DNA of 64,000 bases from Saccharicrinis sp963663905. Lineage in GTDB: Bacteria > Bacteroidota > Bacteroidia > Bacteroidales > Marinilabiliaceae. This document shows positions 8,978-18,549 of the stretch, piece by piece; position 1 is the first letter of the stretch; every line of letters begins with the position of its first letter. A model generated the notes under the pieces. It saw only the letters and a list, made by a program, of their open reading frames with translations, made no database searches and had not been told where the DNA came from. The stretch lies in the NCBI GenBank assembly GCA_963663905.2, contig OY760657.1, positions 5,208,001 to 5,272,000 on the forward strand. The letters are read 5' to 3'. A program made the translations under genes and the position numbers.

Positions 8978-9523
8978 TTATGGCATTTCAATTCTGTATA
9001 TGCATGTTTGATCTCCTTTTCTTAAAGAAGAAATAACTGTTGCTTTTACCGGAACACCTATTACTGTTGAAAACATTTTTTCTGCAAACCCTTCAGAGCA
9101 ATAACAAATGGCTTCTGTATTCACATCTTTTTTGTGTTCAAGAATTGGACAGACACAATAATTTTTATTTTCATCAGCAAGAAGAACCTTTGATTCTTTA
9201 TTGTAATCAATTTTCCAAGCCCAGGCAGTTTCTAAAAAGTTATTAAACTTATCCAAATCTCCAATATAATCGGATAGTACAGCATCCATGTTTAGATTAT
9301 TGTAATGAATTACAGCTGATTTTTTTACAACATGTTTTAATACTTCTTTATCCAGATCTTGATTTAAGTTTGAAAGCAGATTTGATAGCCATTCTTTCTG
9401 AAGTATTAAATTAGGATTGGGAGCAACGTCATTATCATTACTTGTACTTCCGGCTAATGAACTAAAGCCACAAAAACACATTCCGCTTAAGCATGCTTTT
9501 TTAAGGAAATTCTTTCGATTCAT
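8978..9523 (-). CDS. exported protein with Tat-like signal, cysteine-rich C-terminal domain
   Basis: A 181-residue protein. The start MNRKNFLKKACLSG resembles a twin-arginine signal (RK in place of RR) followed by a hydrophobic segment. The mature part has VCPIL (about 124) and CYCSEGFAEKMF (about 140-151), then a carboxy-terminal strand RKGDQTCIYRIEM. That pattern, CYCS...F...G.PV...GD..C.F.I, resembles the DUF6144/V4R-like small-molecule-binding domain often annotated as L-2-amino-thiazoline-4-carboxylate hydrolase. Family membership is tentative and the substrate unknown. It follows the dihydrofolate-reductase-like gene by about 50 bases on the same strand. Confidence 0.6.
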   Translation of the reverse strand: MNRKNFLKKACLSGMCFCGFSSLAGSTSNDNDVAPNPNLILQKEWLSNLLSNLNQDLDKEVLKHVVKKSAVIHYNNLNMDAVLSDYIGDLDKFNNFLETAWAWKIDYNKESKVLLADENKNYCVCPILEHKKDVNTEAICYCSEGFAEKMFSTVIGVPVKATVISSLRKGDQTCIYRIEMP

Positions 9524-9574
9524 ATAGATTGATTTATAACAAATGAGTGTGAGTAGATTGCAATATTTGAATTG

Positions 9575-10123
9575 TTATTTCCTTCGAAGATAATGACTTT
9601 GAACGATTTGATCTAAAAATATTTTAGTTTCTACATGTTTAAAACTTAAAGATATTGGTAATTCTGAAAACAAAGAACTTCCACCTCCAAGCATAACAGG
9701 AATGGTTGTAATGATCAGTTCATCAATTAAGTCTTCTCTTAAAAAACTTTGTATGGTTCTGCCTCCATCAATATATAAACGTTTGTATCCTTTGTTATTT
9801 AAGTTATTAATAATGCTTTTCAGATCACCATTTATCAATTCTATCTTGCCTTTATACGCATCTTTAACGGATTTCAATGTTTTACTAAGAACATATACAG
9901 GCTTTGAATAGGGCCAATCAATATCAAAATTACACACTGTTTCAAATGTTACGCGACCCATTATAATTGCATCAATATTCTCCATAAGTTCAGAATATCC
10001 CATATCAATGTTTTTTGGATTGGGAATGGATTGCAGCCAATCTAATCCTCCATTCCTATCCGAAATATATCCATCTAAACTTTTGGCAATAAACACGATG
10101 TTTCTTTTGTTTCTAACTGTCAT
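9575..10123 (-). CDS. dihydrofolate reductase / RibD C-terminal family protein
   Basis: A 182-residue protein with the RibD_C/DHFR-like fold: FIAKSLDGYIS (11-21), the NADPH-loop segment AIIMGRVTFET (52-62), YIDGGRTIQSFL (117-128) and a late glycine loop MLGGGSSLF (144-152). Proteins of this stand-alone type reduce pterin- or riboflavin-like rings with NADPH, but many are of unknown substrate; it is not a full FolA and not fused to a deaminase. It lies 30 bases after the SRPBCC gene, in the short Crp-led gene set at 9.6-11.2 kb. Confidence 0.85.
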   Translation of the reverse strand: MTVRNKRNIVFIAKSLDGYISDRNGGLDWLQSIPNPKNIDMGYSELMENIDAIIMGRVTFETVCNFDIDWPYSKPVYVLSKTLKSVKDAYKGKIELINGDLKSIINNLNNKGYKRLYIDGGRTIQSFLREDLIDELIITTIPVMLGGGSSLFSELPISLSFKHVETKIFLDQIVQSHYLRRK

Positions 10124-10153
10124 ATTCTTTTGCCTAATTTATTGTGATGATTT

Positions 10154-10603
10154 CTAAAGTGGAATGGGTACTTGTTGAATTGCAATTCTTTCAGCTCTTT
10201 CTTTAATAGCTTGATTCATTTTTTCAAAACCTTTTTGAGTATCCCTATCTAAACTTTTTGAAAACCACATCACTAATACACCATTAAAATTTTCACTGTG
10301 CTCCAAGGTAGTGGTGCCATCCCTATTTTCCTTTAGATAAAACCGGTGTTCTCCATCAAATAAACCTTTAAACAACAAATGACCAAGCCATTTAAATTCT
10401 TTATGCTTATCAAAGGCTGTTACTATTGGTTTGAAGGTCATCCCTTGCAGTTTCACAGTTATCTGATTTCCTTTTTTTACTTCACCGGAAAGGGATTTTA
10501 TAAAAGGATTCCACTCTGAATAATTTTCAAAATCAGTTAATGTTTGCCAAACCTCTTCTATGCAGGCATTAATGCGAATCGATGTAAATATTTTCTTCTT
10601 CAT
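10154..10603 (-). CDS. SRPBCC (START-like) domain protein
   Basis: A 149-residue single-domain protein of the polyketide-cyclase/START-like superfamily: an opening strand FTSIRINACIEEVWQTL, WNPFIKSLSGE (about 32-42), and a long carboxy-terminal helix over residues about 112-140 that would close a hydrophobic pocket. Such proteins bind or process small hydrophobic ligands. It sits between the Crp-like regulator and the dihydrofolate-reductase-like enzyme on the same strand; a 20-bp palindrome lies 43-62 bases upstream of its start. Confidence 0.85.
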   Translation of the reverse strand: MKKKIFTSIRINACIEEVWQTLTDFENYSEWNPFIKSLSGEVKKGNQITVKLQGMTFKPIVTAFDKHKEFKWLGHLLFKGLFDGEHRFYLKENRDGTTTLEHSENFNGVLVMWFSKSLDRDTQKGFEKMNQAIKERAERIAIQQVPIPL

Positions 10604-10645
10604 AATAAATGTTTTTTACAAAGTTCGTATAGAAATAAGCCTTTG

Positions 10646-10665
10646 CTCTTGACAAATATCAAGAG
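10646..10665. promoter_or_regulatory. 20-bp palindrome, candidate Crp/Fnr-type operator
   Basis: CTCTTGACAAATATCAAGAG: a perfect 7-bp inverted repeat with a 6-base spacer, containing TTGA-N6-TCAA, the usual half-site pattern of Crp/Fnr proteins. It overlaps the last codons of the Crp-like gene and precedes the SRPBCC gene. On the plus strand it is followed by TTTTT, so a terminator-like reading exists, but no plus-strand gene ends here. Confidence 0.45.
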
Positions 10666-11228
10666 TTTTTCTTATTCCTTATTCTGCTGAAGGTTTCCGG
10701 CGACATACCTAACATTGAAGCAATGTATTGTAAAGGAACCAGGTTAAAAAGTTCCTTGTTTTGATGAAAATATTTATCGTAGCGTTCTTCTGCACTTAAC
10801 GAAAGATGATCAAAAATCCGATCTTCCAAAGTAATAAAGCAACCGGCAATGATTTTCTTTTCTATCTCATCCCAATTAGGCAAAACCGTTTTTAACTGGT
10901 TGTAGTTTTTCTTATCAAGTGTGTAAAGTTTAGTATCGGTTAGTGCCTGAATGTTCCAACGGGCTCTTTGTTGAAACATAAAACTATAAATATCAGTTAA
11001 GAAATAATTTTTTGAACCAATCCATTGAGTAACTTCTTTATCATTTATCTGAGAAAAAACACGAATAAAACCACTCTGAATAAAACTAAGCTTGTCGCAA
11101 TATTGTCCGGCTTTAATAAAGTAATCTCCCTTTTTTAGTTCTGTTTCAACAAACAACGAAGCTATTTTATCCTGCTTTTCATTCGACAAACCAAAATAAG
11201 AACTAATATTTTCTTTTAATTCATTCAC
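10659..11228 (-). CDS. Crp/Fnr-family transcription regulator
   Basis: A 189-residue regulator starting at GTG (no nearby in-frame ATG). Residues about 10-120 form a cyclic-nucleotide-binding-type beta-roll (KKGDYFIKAGQYCDKLSFI, with SGFIRVFS); a dimer helix follows; residues about 163-186 (LVPLQYIASMLGMSPETFSR) are a helix-turn-helix. No cysteine set for an Fnr iron-sulfur cluster is present, and the arginine of the cAMP phosphate pocket is not obvious, so the ligand is unknown. Members of this short Bacteroidota group usually control one neighbouring gene set; here that would be the SRPBCC and reductase-like genes. A palindrome overlaps its 3' end. Confidence 0.87.
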   Translation of the reverse strand: MNELKENISSYFGLSNEKQDKIASLFVETELKKGDYFIKAGQYCDKLSFIQSGFIRVFSQINDKEVTQWIGSKNYFLTDIYSFMFQQRARWNIQALTDTKLYTLDKKNYNQLKTVLPNWDEIEKKIIAGCFITLEDRIFDHLSLSAEERYDKYFHQNKELFNLVPLQYIASMLGMSPETFSRIRNKKNS

Positions 11229-11249
11229 TGTTTATGTTTTAAATACTTA

Positions 11250-11837
11250 TTATGCGCTGCAATCATAAGAAGCCCGGTCAATAATTGTAAGGAACCATTT
11301 GTTTTTAATTAAGGTAAGATAAAATATAATTACGTTATACTTATCATCAATACAAACCACTTTTCTACTATTATTCTCAATGTTCTTGAATCTTATAATT
11401 TCCGAATCAGTAACATTTTCTTCTCTATAAACCTTTAGATCATAAGCTGTTTGCGAAAGAAAATGATCTGTGGTTATTGTATCGCAAAACAACCCATTTT
11501 TACTCCACTTATCGGTATCACAATCGTATTCGGGGAGTGGTTCAAATTTTAAGTTATTATAATCTGAAATCTCAGAATATGGAAGATACTCCGGAATGGG
11601 ATAGTGAAAGTCAAGTTCCTGAGTAATTAAATACTCATTAAATACACCCCGTTTAAAAAGAATAATTATGCCAATGTCATCATGAGTAAAACTATTTATT
11701 TGATGAGCATTCTTATCATTAAAAGCATTTAAAATTGAGATAACTGTATTTACAAATTCAGGTTCCTGAGCTTTTAAGATTAAAGGATAAGCATAAAGCA
11801 GGTAGAATAATAATAATCGGGATACAATTTTACTCAT
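11250..11837 (-). CDS. secreted protein of unknown function
   Basis: A 195-residue protein with a signal peptide (residues 1-23, ending LILKAQ). The mature part starts FVNTVISILNAFNDKNAHQIN, a helix-loop pattern similar to small NTF2-like exported proteins, and has four cysteines (YDCDTDKW, LFCDTI, VVCIDDKY, SYDCSA) that could make disulfides in the periplasm. I do not recognise the family. It lies 8 bases after the sensor kinase gene on the same strand and may be co-transcribed with it. Confidence 0.65.
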   Translation of the reverse strand: MSKIVSRLLLFYLLYAYPLILKAQEPEFVNTVISILNAFNDKNAHQINSFTHDDIGIIILFKRGVFNEYLITQELDFHYPIPEYLPYSEISDYNNLKFEPLPEYDCDTDKWSKNGLFCDTITTDHFLSQTAYDLKVYREENVTDSEIIRFKNIENNSRKVVCIDDKYNVIIFYLTLIKNKWFLTIIDRASYDCSA

Positions 11838-11845
11838 GATAGATT

Positions 11846-13648
11846 TTAAATATTATCTGCAGGTAAATAAGGTATTGAAATCGTAAATGTGGTACCTTTA
11901 TTTAACTCACTTTCTACATCAATAGTTCCTCCAAATGCCTTTATATACGCCTTAACAATTGACAATCCCAGGCCAGATCCCTCATGTCTGTTACCTTTAT
12001 TTGGATGAGCTTGCACAAAGTGTTCAAATATCGTTTTAATGTTTTCAGAAGGTATTCCGATACCGGTATCTTTAATAACAAATATTAAATCATCATTATC
12101 AATAGAAACCCTAATAGTTATTGAACCTTTATCTGTAAACTTAATGGCGTTCTTAATTAAATTAGTTAAGATACTTTCTAACTTTATTTTATCAGTTTGA
12201 ACAATTGCCTTTTTACCTTCAATTAATTGATTGATTTTAAATTCCAATCCTTTTGCGGTAGTTTCGTTTTTAAAGAAATTGTAAACAAACAATATGGTAT
12301 CGTTCAAATTCACACTTTGATAGTGAACTTCTATTTCACCTGATTCAATTTTTGATATTTCAATGATGTCGTTGATAGTTTCAAGCAAACGTTCTCCGCT
12401 TTTTGCAATTATATCAATATAGCTATTGCTTGCGTCCTTATTCAAATCAGGAGTCTTTAATAAATCCAGAAATCCTAATATTCCATTCATCGGAGTTCGG
12501 ATTTCATGAGACATATTCATTAAGAATATTGATTTAAGCCGATCACTTTCCTCTGCCTTATCCTTCGCAATTTCAAGTTCTTTATTTTTTACGGAGAGAT
12601 CATTCGTTAACTGTATGGCAATCTGCTTGGCTGCATACTTTGTATTTAATAAAGCCAATACTAATAATGATAAAAGCAGGCTGATAATTAAACCACTGGT
12701 AAATATAATGGTTACTTTATTTGTTAGAAAGTGTGTTTTTGTAGCTGAATTAGAAAATACTAAAGACCAGCTTCTTCCGTATAAATCAATTTTTAGGATG
12801 AGACTATCTTCTGTTGCTGAAAGATCAGATGTAAATCTTCCTTTTTCACTATCATACAGTTTATATTGATCGGAAATTGTGTTTCCATCATATATTTTAA
12901 GAGATATATTTTTGTTCTCAAGTAAATTCCAGCTGCCAATAATATTTTTCATTAAATCATCCATTCGGTATGGACTGCTCGCCCAACCCTTAAGTGCTGC
13001 TCTTCTTTCCTCCTTATTAGTTAATGGTAAATCCCAATTATAAATTGGAGTGTACATAATAATCCCAGCCTGAATATTTGTGTCATTTTCCTGAATAAGC
13101 TTTAGTTTCCCTGTTAAAATAGGTAAGTTAAGGTCACAGGATTTTTGCATGGCTTCTCTTCTTGTGGGTTCTTGATAAGTATCAAAGCCAATGGCCTTTT
13201 TATTACGTTCATTCTGAGGTTCCAGATATATAATCGAAGTATATTCTTCTCTTTCGTTTTCCGGTTTAACGGTATAATCTTTATAAATTTCTTGAAAATG
13301 TTTTATATGATCTTTAAGCTGATCTTTTGGTATGATTACATTGTATCCAATACCTTGATATCCGGGTAGGTTTTTGCTAATTTTACTAAGGTTGATGTAT
13401 GTTTCCCACTCCTTTTTAGTTACTGTGTCAGATGAACTCACAAATGATGAAATATCTCTTAATAGTTGAGCATGAAAATCAAGTCGTTTTTTAATATTAA
13501 AAGAAATTTCATTACATGAAATCCTATAATCTTTTTGATGTTGTTCGTCTAATAGGTTCTTGGAATATCGTGTTGCCAGAAATGTAATTATTAATCCAAT
13601 AACAAGTATTATTAATGCTATACCAATATTCCTGGAGTGAGTTTTCAT
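11846..13648 (-). CDS. CHASE-domain hybrid-type sensor histidine kinase without receiver
   Basis: A 600-residue membrane kinase: helix one at 9-26, an extracytoplasmic CHASE-type sensor (about 60-240, with PGYQGIGYN, ARR-like PTRREAMQKS and IIMYTPIY), helix two at 312-336, a coiled linker (345-370), HisKA with FLMNMSHEIRTPMNG (His381), and HATPase_c with N-box NLIKNAIKFTDKG, G1 DTGIGIP and G2 GSGLGLSIVKAY. CHASE domains sense small ligands such as cytokinin-like or peptide signals in other organisms; the ligand here is unknown. No receiver or partner response regulator is encoded nearby, so the phosphate acceptor lies elsewhere. It is the first gene before the small secreted protein. Confidence 0.9.
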   Translation of the reverse strand: MKTHSRNIGIALIILVIGLIITFLATRYSKNLLDEQHQKDYRISCNEISFNIKKRLDFHAQLLRDISSFVSSSDTVTKKEWETYINLSKISKNLPGYQGIGYNVIIPKDQLKDHIKHFQEIYKDYTVKPENEREEYTSIIYLEPQNERNKKAIGFDTYQEPTRREAMQKSCDLNLPILTGKLKLIQENDTNIQAGIIMYTPIYNWDLPLTNKEERRAALKGWASSPYRMDDLMKNIIGSWNLLENKNISLKIYDGNTISDQYKLYDSEKGRFTSDLSATEDSLILKIDLYGRSWSLVFSNSATKTHFLTNKVTIIFTSGLIISLLLSLLVLALLNTKYAAKQIAIQLTNDLSVKNKELEIAKDKAEESDRLKSIFLMNMSHEIRTPMNGILGFLDLLKTPDLNKDASNSYIDIIAKSGERLLETINDIIEISKIESGEIEVHYQSVNLNDTILFVYNFFKNETTAKGLEFKINQLIEGKKAIVQTDKIKLESILTNLIKNAIKFTDKGSITIRVSIDNDDLIFVIKDTGIGIPSENIKTIFEHFVQAHPNKGNRHEGSGLGLSIVKAYIKAFGGTIDVESELNKGTTFTISIPYLPADNI

Positions 13649-13963
13649 AAATTAAATTTTTCTTCCATCAGCGGATGGGAACTCTCTGTTATATATCCTG
13701 ATAACAATCAGGGAGTAAGATATAAGTATGTCTTGATCGTATCTGTAAAACGATTCTTGCGTTTCTTTTTTAATAAACAAATAAATTTTAGTGTAGCTTC
13801 AATAAATATACTTAACACTATTGATTTATACGAATTCTGAGCTCAAAGATTTTAATAAATGTTTGACGATACAAAAAGTTAATGAAAAAGTGAAAAAGAA
13901 ACCAATAAGTTCAAAAGGACAATTTATGAGTGCGTAATAATATTCAACTGAATTAACTAATTC
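13649..13963. other. intergenic region between sensor kinase and DUF445 gene
   Basis: About 315 AT-rich bases without a gene. The only structure seen is a small hairpin, CCTGATAACAATCAGG (13699-13714), in the kinase leader region. Confidence 0.4.
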
Positions 13964-15250
13964 TTATAAGAAAATTATACGTATAAGTGATATTACCAAA
14001 CCAACAAATCCACCCACCACAGCACCATTTAAACGGATAAACTGAAGGTCGTTACCAACCTTTTCTTCAATCTGATTTACTAATTCATAATCATTTAGTT
14101 TTGAAAGACTAAGCCTCACCATTTCACCAATTTCGTGATGATATTTAATAATCAATTTTTCAATGGTATCTTTAATCCAATCATCAATTTTTGTTTGTGT
14201 GATTTTATCTGTTTCCAGTTCTGCTGTAAGCTTGTCAATATTTTGATCCAGAAAATGAGTTAAAGGAGTATTATTGTTACTTAACTGAATTGTTATAGAT
14301 TCCTTTAAATTGGTTAATATGGTTTGTGTAATGCTATTTGTATCTGCATTCTCAACCAGTTTATTTTGAATATCATGAATCATTTTGGTTGCTTCCGGAT
14401 TGCCATCAATTAATTTACTTGCAAAACCATATACGTTTTCATCAACTTTCTGTCGTAGAATATGGTTTGAGTCTCCCTTTGCTTCATCAATAGTATTGTT
14501 GAATGAATTAATAATTTTATCAACTATAGATTGATTATCTATGGCTCCCACACCTTCACCAACGCCAATGAATAACTTTTTGAAGAATCCTTCTTCTTTG
14601 TAGTCATTCATTTGTTTGTTAACCATATTCAGGATTATTTTCCGGGTTTCCTGGTTGTTTATTGTCCGTTCGGCTGAATCTAAAATTATTTCCCATAAAT
14701 CATTGTGATCTCCCTTATCTAATGATCTTTTTAACCAATGGCCCAACGAATAAGAAATATCAGCTCCTTTTAGTTGATCTTTTAATACGGTTTGTACTAG
14801 TTTAGATACGTCCGGATTGTCAAGGTTCGATGTGATACGATTGATTATTTCCTTTATAAATCCTATTACTTTGGTTTTATTTTGAGGTTCTTTAATGGTT
14901 TTAAGGATGTTCTTTACAATTTGAATATCCGATATTTTCTCTTTAATAATTTCAGGGGATAGCCATTTATTGGTTACTAAATCAACAACTCCATTTGTTA
15001 ATTTTATTCTGTTTCTTACAATAATATTTGTGTGGTTTTTAATGATGGGAATTGGTATTTCCCTAAACAAAGCACTCACTGCAAACCAATCTGCAAAACC
15101 ACCAATAGTTGCTGCTTCAAAGCCTGACAATAAGACATGCCAATATTCATTTTTCAGGTATCCTATATGAATAAGTGCTTGTACAGTTACTAATCCCAGT
15201 ATTGAGATTATTAATGAATTTCGGCCAATAAGGTTTCTGCTTTTATTCAT
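13964..15250 (-). CDS. DUF445 (YjiN-type) membrane protein
   Basis: A 428-residue protein with a membrane helix near the start (13-31), GFEAATIGGFADWFAVSALF (41-60), the DUF445 signature, then a long helical, probably coiled-coil, periplasmic or cytoplasmic body, and a final hydrophobic stretch (about 406-427). PIPIIKNHTNII (about 66-77) is the second conserved block of the family. Function is not established; family members look like membrane-tethered scaffolds. It is a single-gene unit on the minus strand. Confidence 0.87.
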   Translation of the reverse strand: MNKSRNLIGRNSLIISILGLVTVQALIHIGYLKNEYWHVLLSGFEAATIGGFADWFAVSALFREIPIPIIKNHTNIIVRNRIKLTNGVVDLVTNKWLSPEIIKEKISDIQIVKNILKTIKEPQNKTKVIGFIKEIINRITSNLDNPDVSKLVQTVLKDQLKGADISYSLGHWLKRSLDKGDHNDLWEIILDSAERTINNQETRKIILNMVNKQMNDYKEEGFFKKLFIGVGEGVGAIDNQSIVDKIINSFNNTIDEAKGDSNHILRQKVDENVYGFASKLIDGNPEATKMIHDIQNKLVENADTNSITQTILTNLKESITIQLSNNNTPLTHFLDQNIDKLTAELETDKITQTKIDDWIKDTIEKLIIKYHHEIGEMVRLSLSKLNDYELVNQIEEKVGNDLQFIRLNGAVVGGFVGLVISLIRIIFL

Positions 15251-15423
15251 CTGTTTATTTTATAATTTATAAAGTTAATGGCAGGTCCGGTTTTCAGATT
15301 TTTAATGCATTTGGTATTCGTTATTTCAAATATATCTAATTCAAAAAGTAAAACCAATTTAGTAGTCTAAGTTCAACATTACCATCTAAAATATAATTGT
15401 AATTAATTGGTTATGGATGAGGA

Positions 15424-16851
15424 TTATGGAATATCAGTTTTGGTTAGCTTATTAAGCATTCCTTTAAAGATAATTCCATGTAAGGGTAAAACTGAGTACC
15501 AATACATACGACCCAATAATCCTTTCGGACGAAAGGTAGCTGTTTGAGTCAGCGTATGATCTTTAATCTGAAATTCCAACCATGCATCTCCGGGTAGTTT
15601 CATCTCAGCAAATAACAGCAAGCGTTTTTCTTCTTTGTTGGCATAAAGTACGCGCCAAAAATCCAGTGTATCACCGGCATTTATACTATCAATATTCGTT
15701 CTGCCTCTTCTTAATCCCACACCTCCAAAGGCCTTATCAATGAATCCTCTAAATTTCCACAGCCAGGTTGCGTGATACCATCCTGTTTCTCCGCCAATTC
15801 GCCAAATGTTTTCAAGGCAAGATGAAATATCAGTTATTTGTTTTCTCCTAACATCTTTAAAACAACCGTAAACCGGGACCTTAATATATTCTGATATTTT
15901 AAAATCCAACCTGCCGCTAACGGTTGAATCTTTCCAACTGGATATAATTTCATTTTGTTGGATCTTGTTAAAGGCTCTTCTGATACATTCTTTATACGAT
16001 AAAGGTTTTAGATTAAGTAAAGTCAATATTTCATTATCTCGTGCTATAACTTCTACCTTCATACTGTCCACCAACGAAACTGCCAGTTTGTAGGATGTGG
16101 AAGTGATGAAATATAACCAGTACGAGGAGAGTTTTGGCGTCATAACCGGAACGGTATAGATATATCTTTTTAATCCACGAACAGATGCAAACTCAAGTAA
16201 CATTTCTTTGTAGGTAAGAATTTCATCTCCGGCAATATCAAAATTACGGTTGAATGTTTTCTCATTGTTAAGTACTCCTGTTAAGATTTTAATCACATCA
16301 GAAATTCCAATAGGCTGACATCTTGTTTTTAACCATCTGGGGGCAACCATAATGGGTAGTTTCTCAACCAGATCTCTTATTATTTCAAATGATGCACTAC
16401 CCGAACCAATAATGATTCCAGCTCGAACAGTTGTTAGTGCATATGCTCCTTTACTTAATTCAATTTCCACATTTTTCCTGGAATTTAAATGTTTGGATAA
16501 AGTCTGAGAATTGACAATGCCACTTAGGTAAATTACTTGTTTGGCATTTGTTTCATTAATACGTTCTCTGAAATTAATGGCTGATTCTTTTTCTAAAACT
16601 GCGTATTCTTTAGATGTGGACATGGAGTGTACTAAATAATACGCAAAATCAAGATCTGTAGGAATATTATCAAGTGATTGTTTATCTCTTAAATCCACTT
16701 CAATGATGTCAATTCTATTTTTAATTGATTCTTCTGGATGAAATTTATTCTTGTCTCTTACGCAACAAATAACAAAATGACCGGCATCTATTAAAACAGG
16801 TAATAATCTCTTTCCAATATAGCCTGTGGCTCCTGTTAATAATACTTTCAT
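15424..16851 (-). CDS. NAD(P)-binding SDR fused to DUF2867
   Basis: A 475-residue two-domain protein. Residues 1 to about 290 are an extended short-chain-dehydrogenase-like Rossmann domain starting with MKVLLTGATGYIGKRLLP (the glycine motif GATGYIG at 7-13) and resembling atypical NmrA/complex-I-type SDRs. Residues about 320-475 are a DUF2867 domain (WRIGGETGWYHATWLW and AEMKLPGDAWLEFQI). This fusion is common in bacteria; the reaction is unknown, although redox-sensing or sugar-lipid roles are proposed for relatives. The YxxxK catalytic pair of classical SDRs is not evident. Start is ATG; no neighbouring gene is close enough for an operon. Confidence 0.85.
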   Translation of the reverse strand: MKVLLTGATGYIGKRLLPVLIDAGHFVICCVRDKNKFHPEESIKNRIDIIEVDLRDKQSLDNIPTDLDFAYYLVHSMSTSKEYAVLEKESAINFRERINETNAKQVIYLSGIVNSQTLSKHLNSRKNVEIELSKGAYALTTVRAGIIIGSGSASFEIIRDLVEKLPIMVAPRWLKTRCQPIGISDVIKILTGVLNNEKTFNRNFDIAGDEILTYKEMLLEFASVRGLKRYIYTVPVMTPKLSSYWLYFITSTSYKLAVSLVDSMKVEVIARDNEILTLLNLKPLSYKECIRRAFNKIQQNEIISSWKDSTVSGRLDFKISEYIKVPVYGCFKDVRRKQITDISSCLENIWRIGGETGWYHATWLWKFRGFIDKAFGGVGLRRGRTNIDSINAGDTLDFWRVLYANKEEKRLLLFAEMKLPGDAWLEFQIKDHTLTQTATFRPKGLLGRMYWYSVLPLHGIIFKGMLNKLTKTDIP

Positions 16852-17175
16852 AATAACGCTATTTAAGTAATTACAACAATCGCAATAAATTGAGCAGGTA
16901 ATTTCTTTATCAAATGTGATAAAGGAAGATTAAAGCATCAGTACTTTCAAATTACGACAATAAATGCTATTAATTATAACAGTTTGCTTTGTAATCTTGT
17001 TTTATAAGAAGTTATTTTTCTATTGAATGTATTGATTAAAGAGTTGATTGTTATGAAATAACAAAGAGTACAGCCAAATACAATTACCCCGAGATGGAGT
17101 ATTATATTTTATTGGTTCTGTTTTGGTTTTGCAATGTCAACTATGCAAAAGATGAATAGTCTGGATAGAAATAGC
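16852..17175. other. intergenic region
   Basis: About 320 AT-rich bases between the SDR/DUF2867 gene and the pseudouridine synthase gene, both on the minus strand. I see no gene, repeat or clear terminator. Confidence 0.4.
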
Positions 17176-17871
17176 TTAGGACGTTTTTGTATTAATATCC
17201 TTAAAGATTAAATTAAAACTTTGAGGCATTGGAATTTTAAAACTTATCTCCTTTTTAGTGAAGGGGTGAATTAAAGTTAATTCAAACGAATGTAAAGCCA
17301 GACGTTTAAAATCTTTTCCTTTATTTCCATATACCCTGTCTCCAAGAATTGGATATCCAAAATCCGAGAGATGAACACGTATCTGATTTTTTCTTCCTGT
17401 ATAAAGTTGAATCTCTAATAAGCTGTATTTTGATACTTCTTTTAGAACAGTGTAGCCAGTTTTTGCATACTTCCCTTTTAAATTATTTTGGGTTGTGTAT
17501 ACTTTACATGCACTGTTTTCTAAAAGATAAGATTCAATAATTCCGGTTTTCTCAGGTAGTCTTCCATTAACAATGGTAACGTATTTTTTATTAAAATCAG
17601 CCCAGTTTCTTTGTAGATAAAGCTTTGACTTTTCACTTTTGGCAAACACCAGCAATCCCGAAGTATCCTTATCAAGACGATGCACGATGTAAACCCGTTC
17701 TTTAGATCTTGGATTTCCTTTTTTTACATATTCATTTAAGATAAAATGAGCAGTATTAAATTTTTCTTTCGGAGTAGCAATTGTTAAAAGTCCACTTTCT
17801 TTATTTACGACAATAATCTCACGATCCTCGTATATTATCTCAAGACCTTTTAGCTGATGTTTTTTTGACAT
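17176..17871 (-). CDS. RluA-family pseudouridine synthase
   Basis: The ATG at 17871 gives 231 residues; the longer frame would start at TTG. It has the RluA core: LEIIYEDREIIVVNKESGLL at the start, the catalytic loop HRLDKDTSG (about residues 64-72, the first Asp being the nucleophile), and a late RKNQIRVHLSDFGYPILGD block that is diagnostic. There is no S4 RNA-binding domain, so it belongs to the short RluA/TruC-like group acting on rRNA or tRNA; the exact uridine is not predictable. The Cys-cluster gene lies about 85 bases upstream on the same strand. Confidence 0.9.
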   Translation of the reverse strand: MSKKHQLKGLEIIYEDREIIVVNKESGLLTIATPKEKFNTAHFILNEYVKKGNPRSKERVYIVHRLDKDTSGLLVFAKSEKSKLYLQRNWADFNKKYVTIVNGRLPEKTGIIESYLLENSACKVYTTQNNLKGKYAKTGYTVLKEVSKYSLLEIQLYTGRKNQIRVHLSDFGYPILGDRVYGNKGKDFKRLALHSFELTLIHPFTKKEISFKIPMPQSFNLIFKDINTKTS

Positions 17872-17955
17872 GGGTGTTATGCATAAAGGGCTCAAATGAA
17901 CGTAAAATAATGGTATTTTACTAGTGGAATAATTCTAAATTATATATGTTTTAGA

Positions 17956-18549
17956 TTACATTACTTTCTTTCTTTTATTATGAAAATGAACACATACCAA
18001 ATCAATGGCAATTCTAATAGCTTTACCTATAGGGTATAAATGATGTGCTTCGTTATCGCTTATAAACCTTAGTCGTGAATAGTAATCACTTGCTTTGGGG
18101 CCTATTGCTTTTGTCAATAGTATTTCATTGGCCTTTTTAACCTGATTGGGTTGATTTAAATGAATGTTTTTGCAAGCATTTATTTTTCTTACACCATGTT
18201 TATTGGTTAGATAATTATATGAAAATAGTCTGCATATAAGTCCTCGGTGCTTGTAATGAGCACAACCGGTTTTCTTGCTATCGTATGACAACAATTTTAA
18301 TATAGGACAACTATATTCGTTATTCAACTGATCCATTTTATTCAGAACCTCACCAACTTGCCCGGTTTTATACAGATGGTAAGCCAATGGAAGAAACTCT
18401 ACAGAGGTAGCCATTATTTTTGGAGTAGTGCAGCAACGAATGCAATCTTCAATACATTGAATGCCTGTATGTTTTTGCAATGTTCTAATGTCTTTATCGA
18501 GCGATTCAAAAAGCTTTTCAACAGCCCTGATAGTATGCGCTATATTCAT
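17956..18549 (-). CDS. YkgJ-like cysteine-cluster protein
   Basis: The ATG at 18549 (197 residues) is preferred to an upstream TTG. The protein has cysteines in the pattern C-x3-C-x2-CC (CIEDCIRCC, about 32-40), then CPIL, CAHY, ICRLFSYN and ACKN, as expected for the YkgJ / zinc-or-iron-sulfur cluster family (Fe-S or zinc binding, often seen as an oxidoreductase subunit or O2-labile regulator). Function unknown. It lies divergently from the zinc-ribbon SDR gene, whose start is about 120 bases away, so the two share a promoter region. Confidence 0.75.
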   Translation of the reverse strand: MNIAHTIRAVEKLFESLDKDIRTLQKHTGIQCIEDCIRCCTTPKIMATSVEFLPLAYHLYKTGQVGEVLNKMDQLNNEYSCPILKLLSYDSKKTGCAHYKHRGLICRLFSYNYLTNKHGVRKINACKNIHLNQPNQVKKANEILLTKAIGPKASDYYSRLRFISDNEAHHLYPIGKAIRIAIDLVCVHFHNKRKKVM

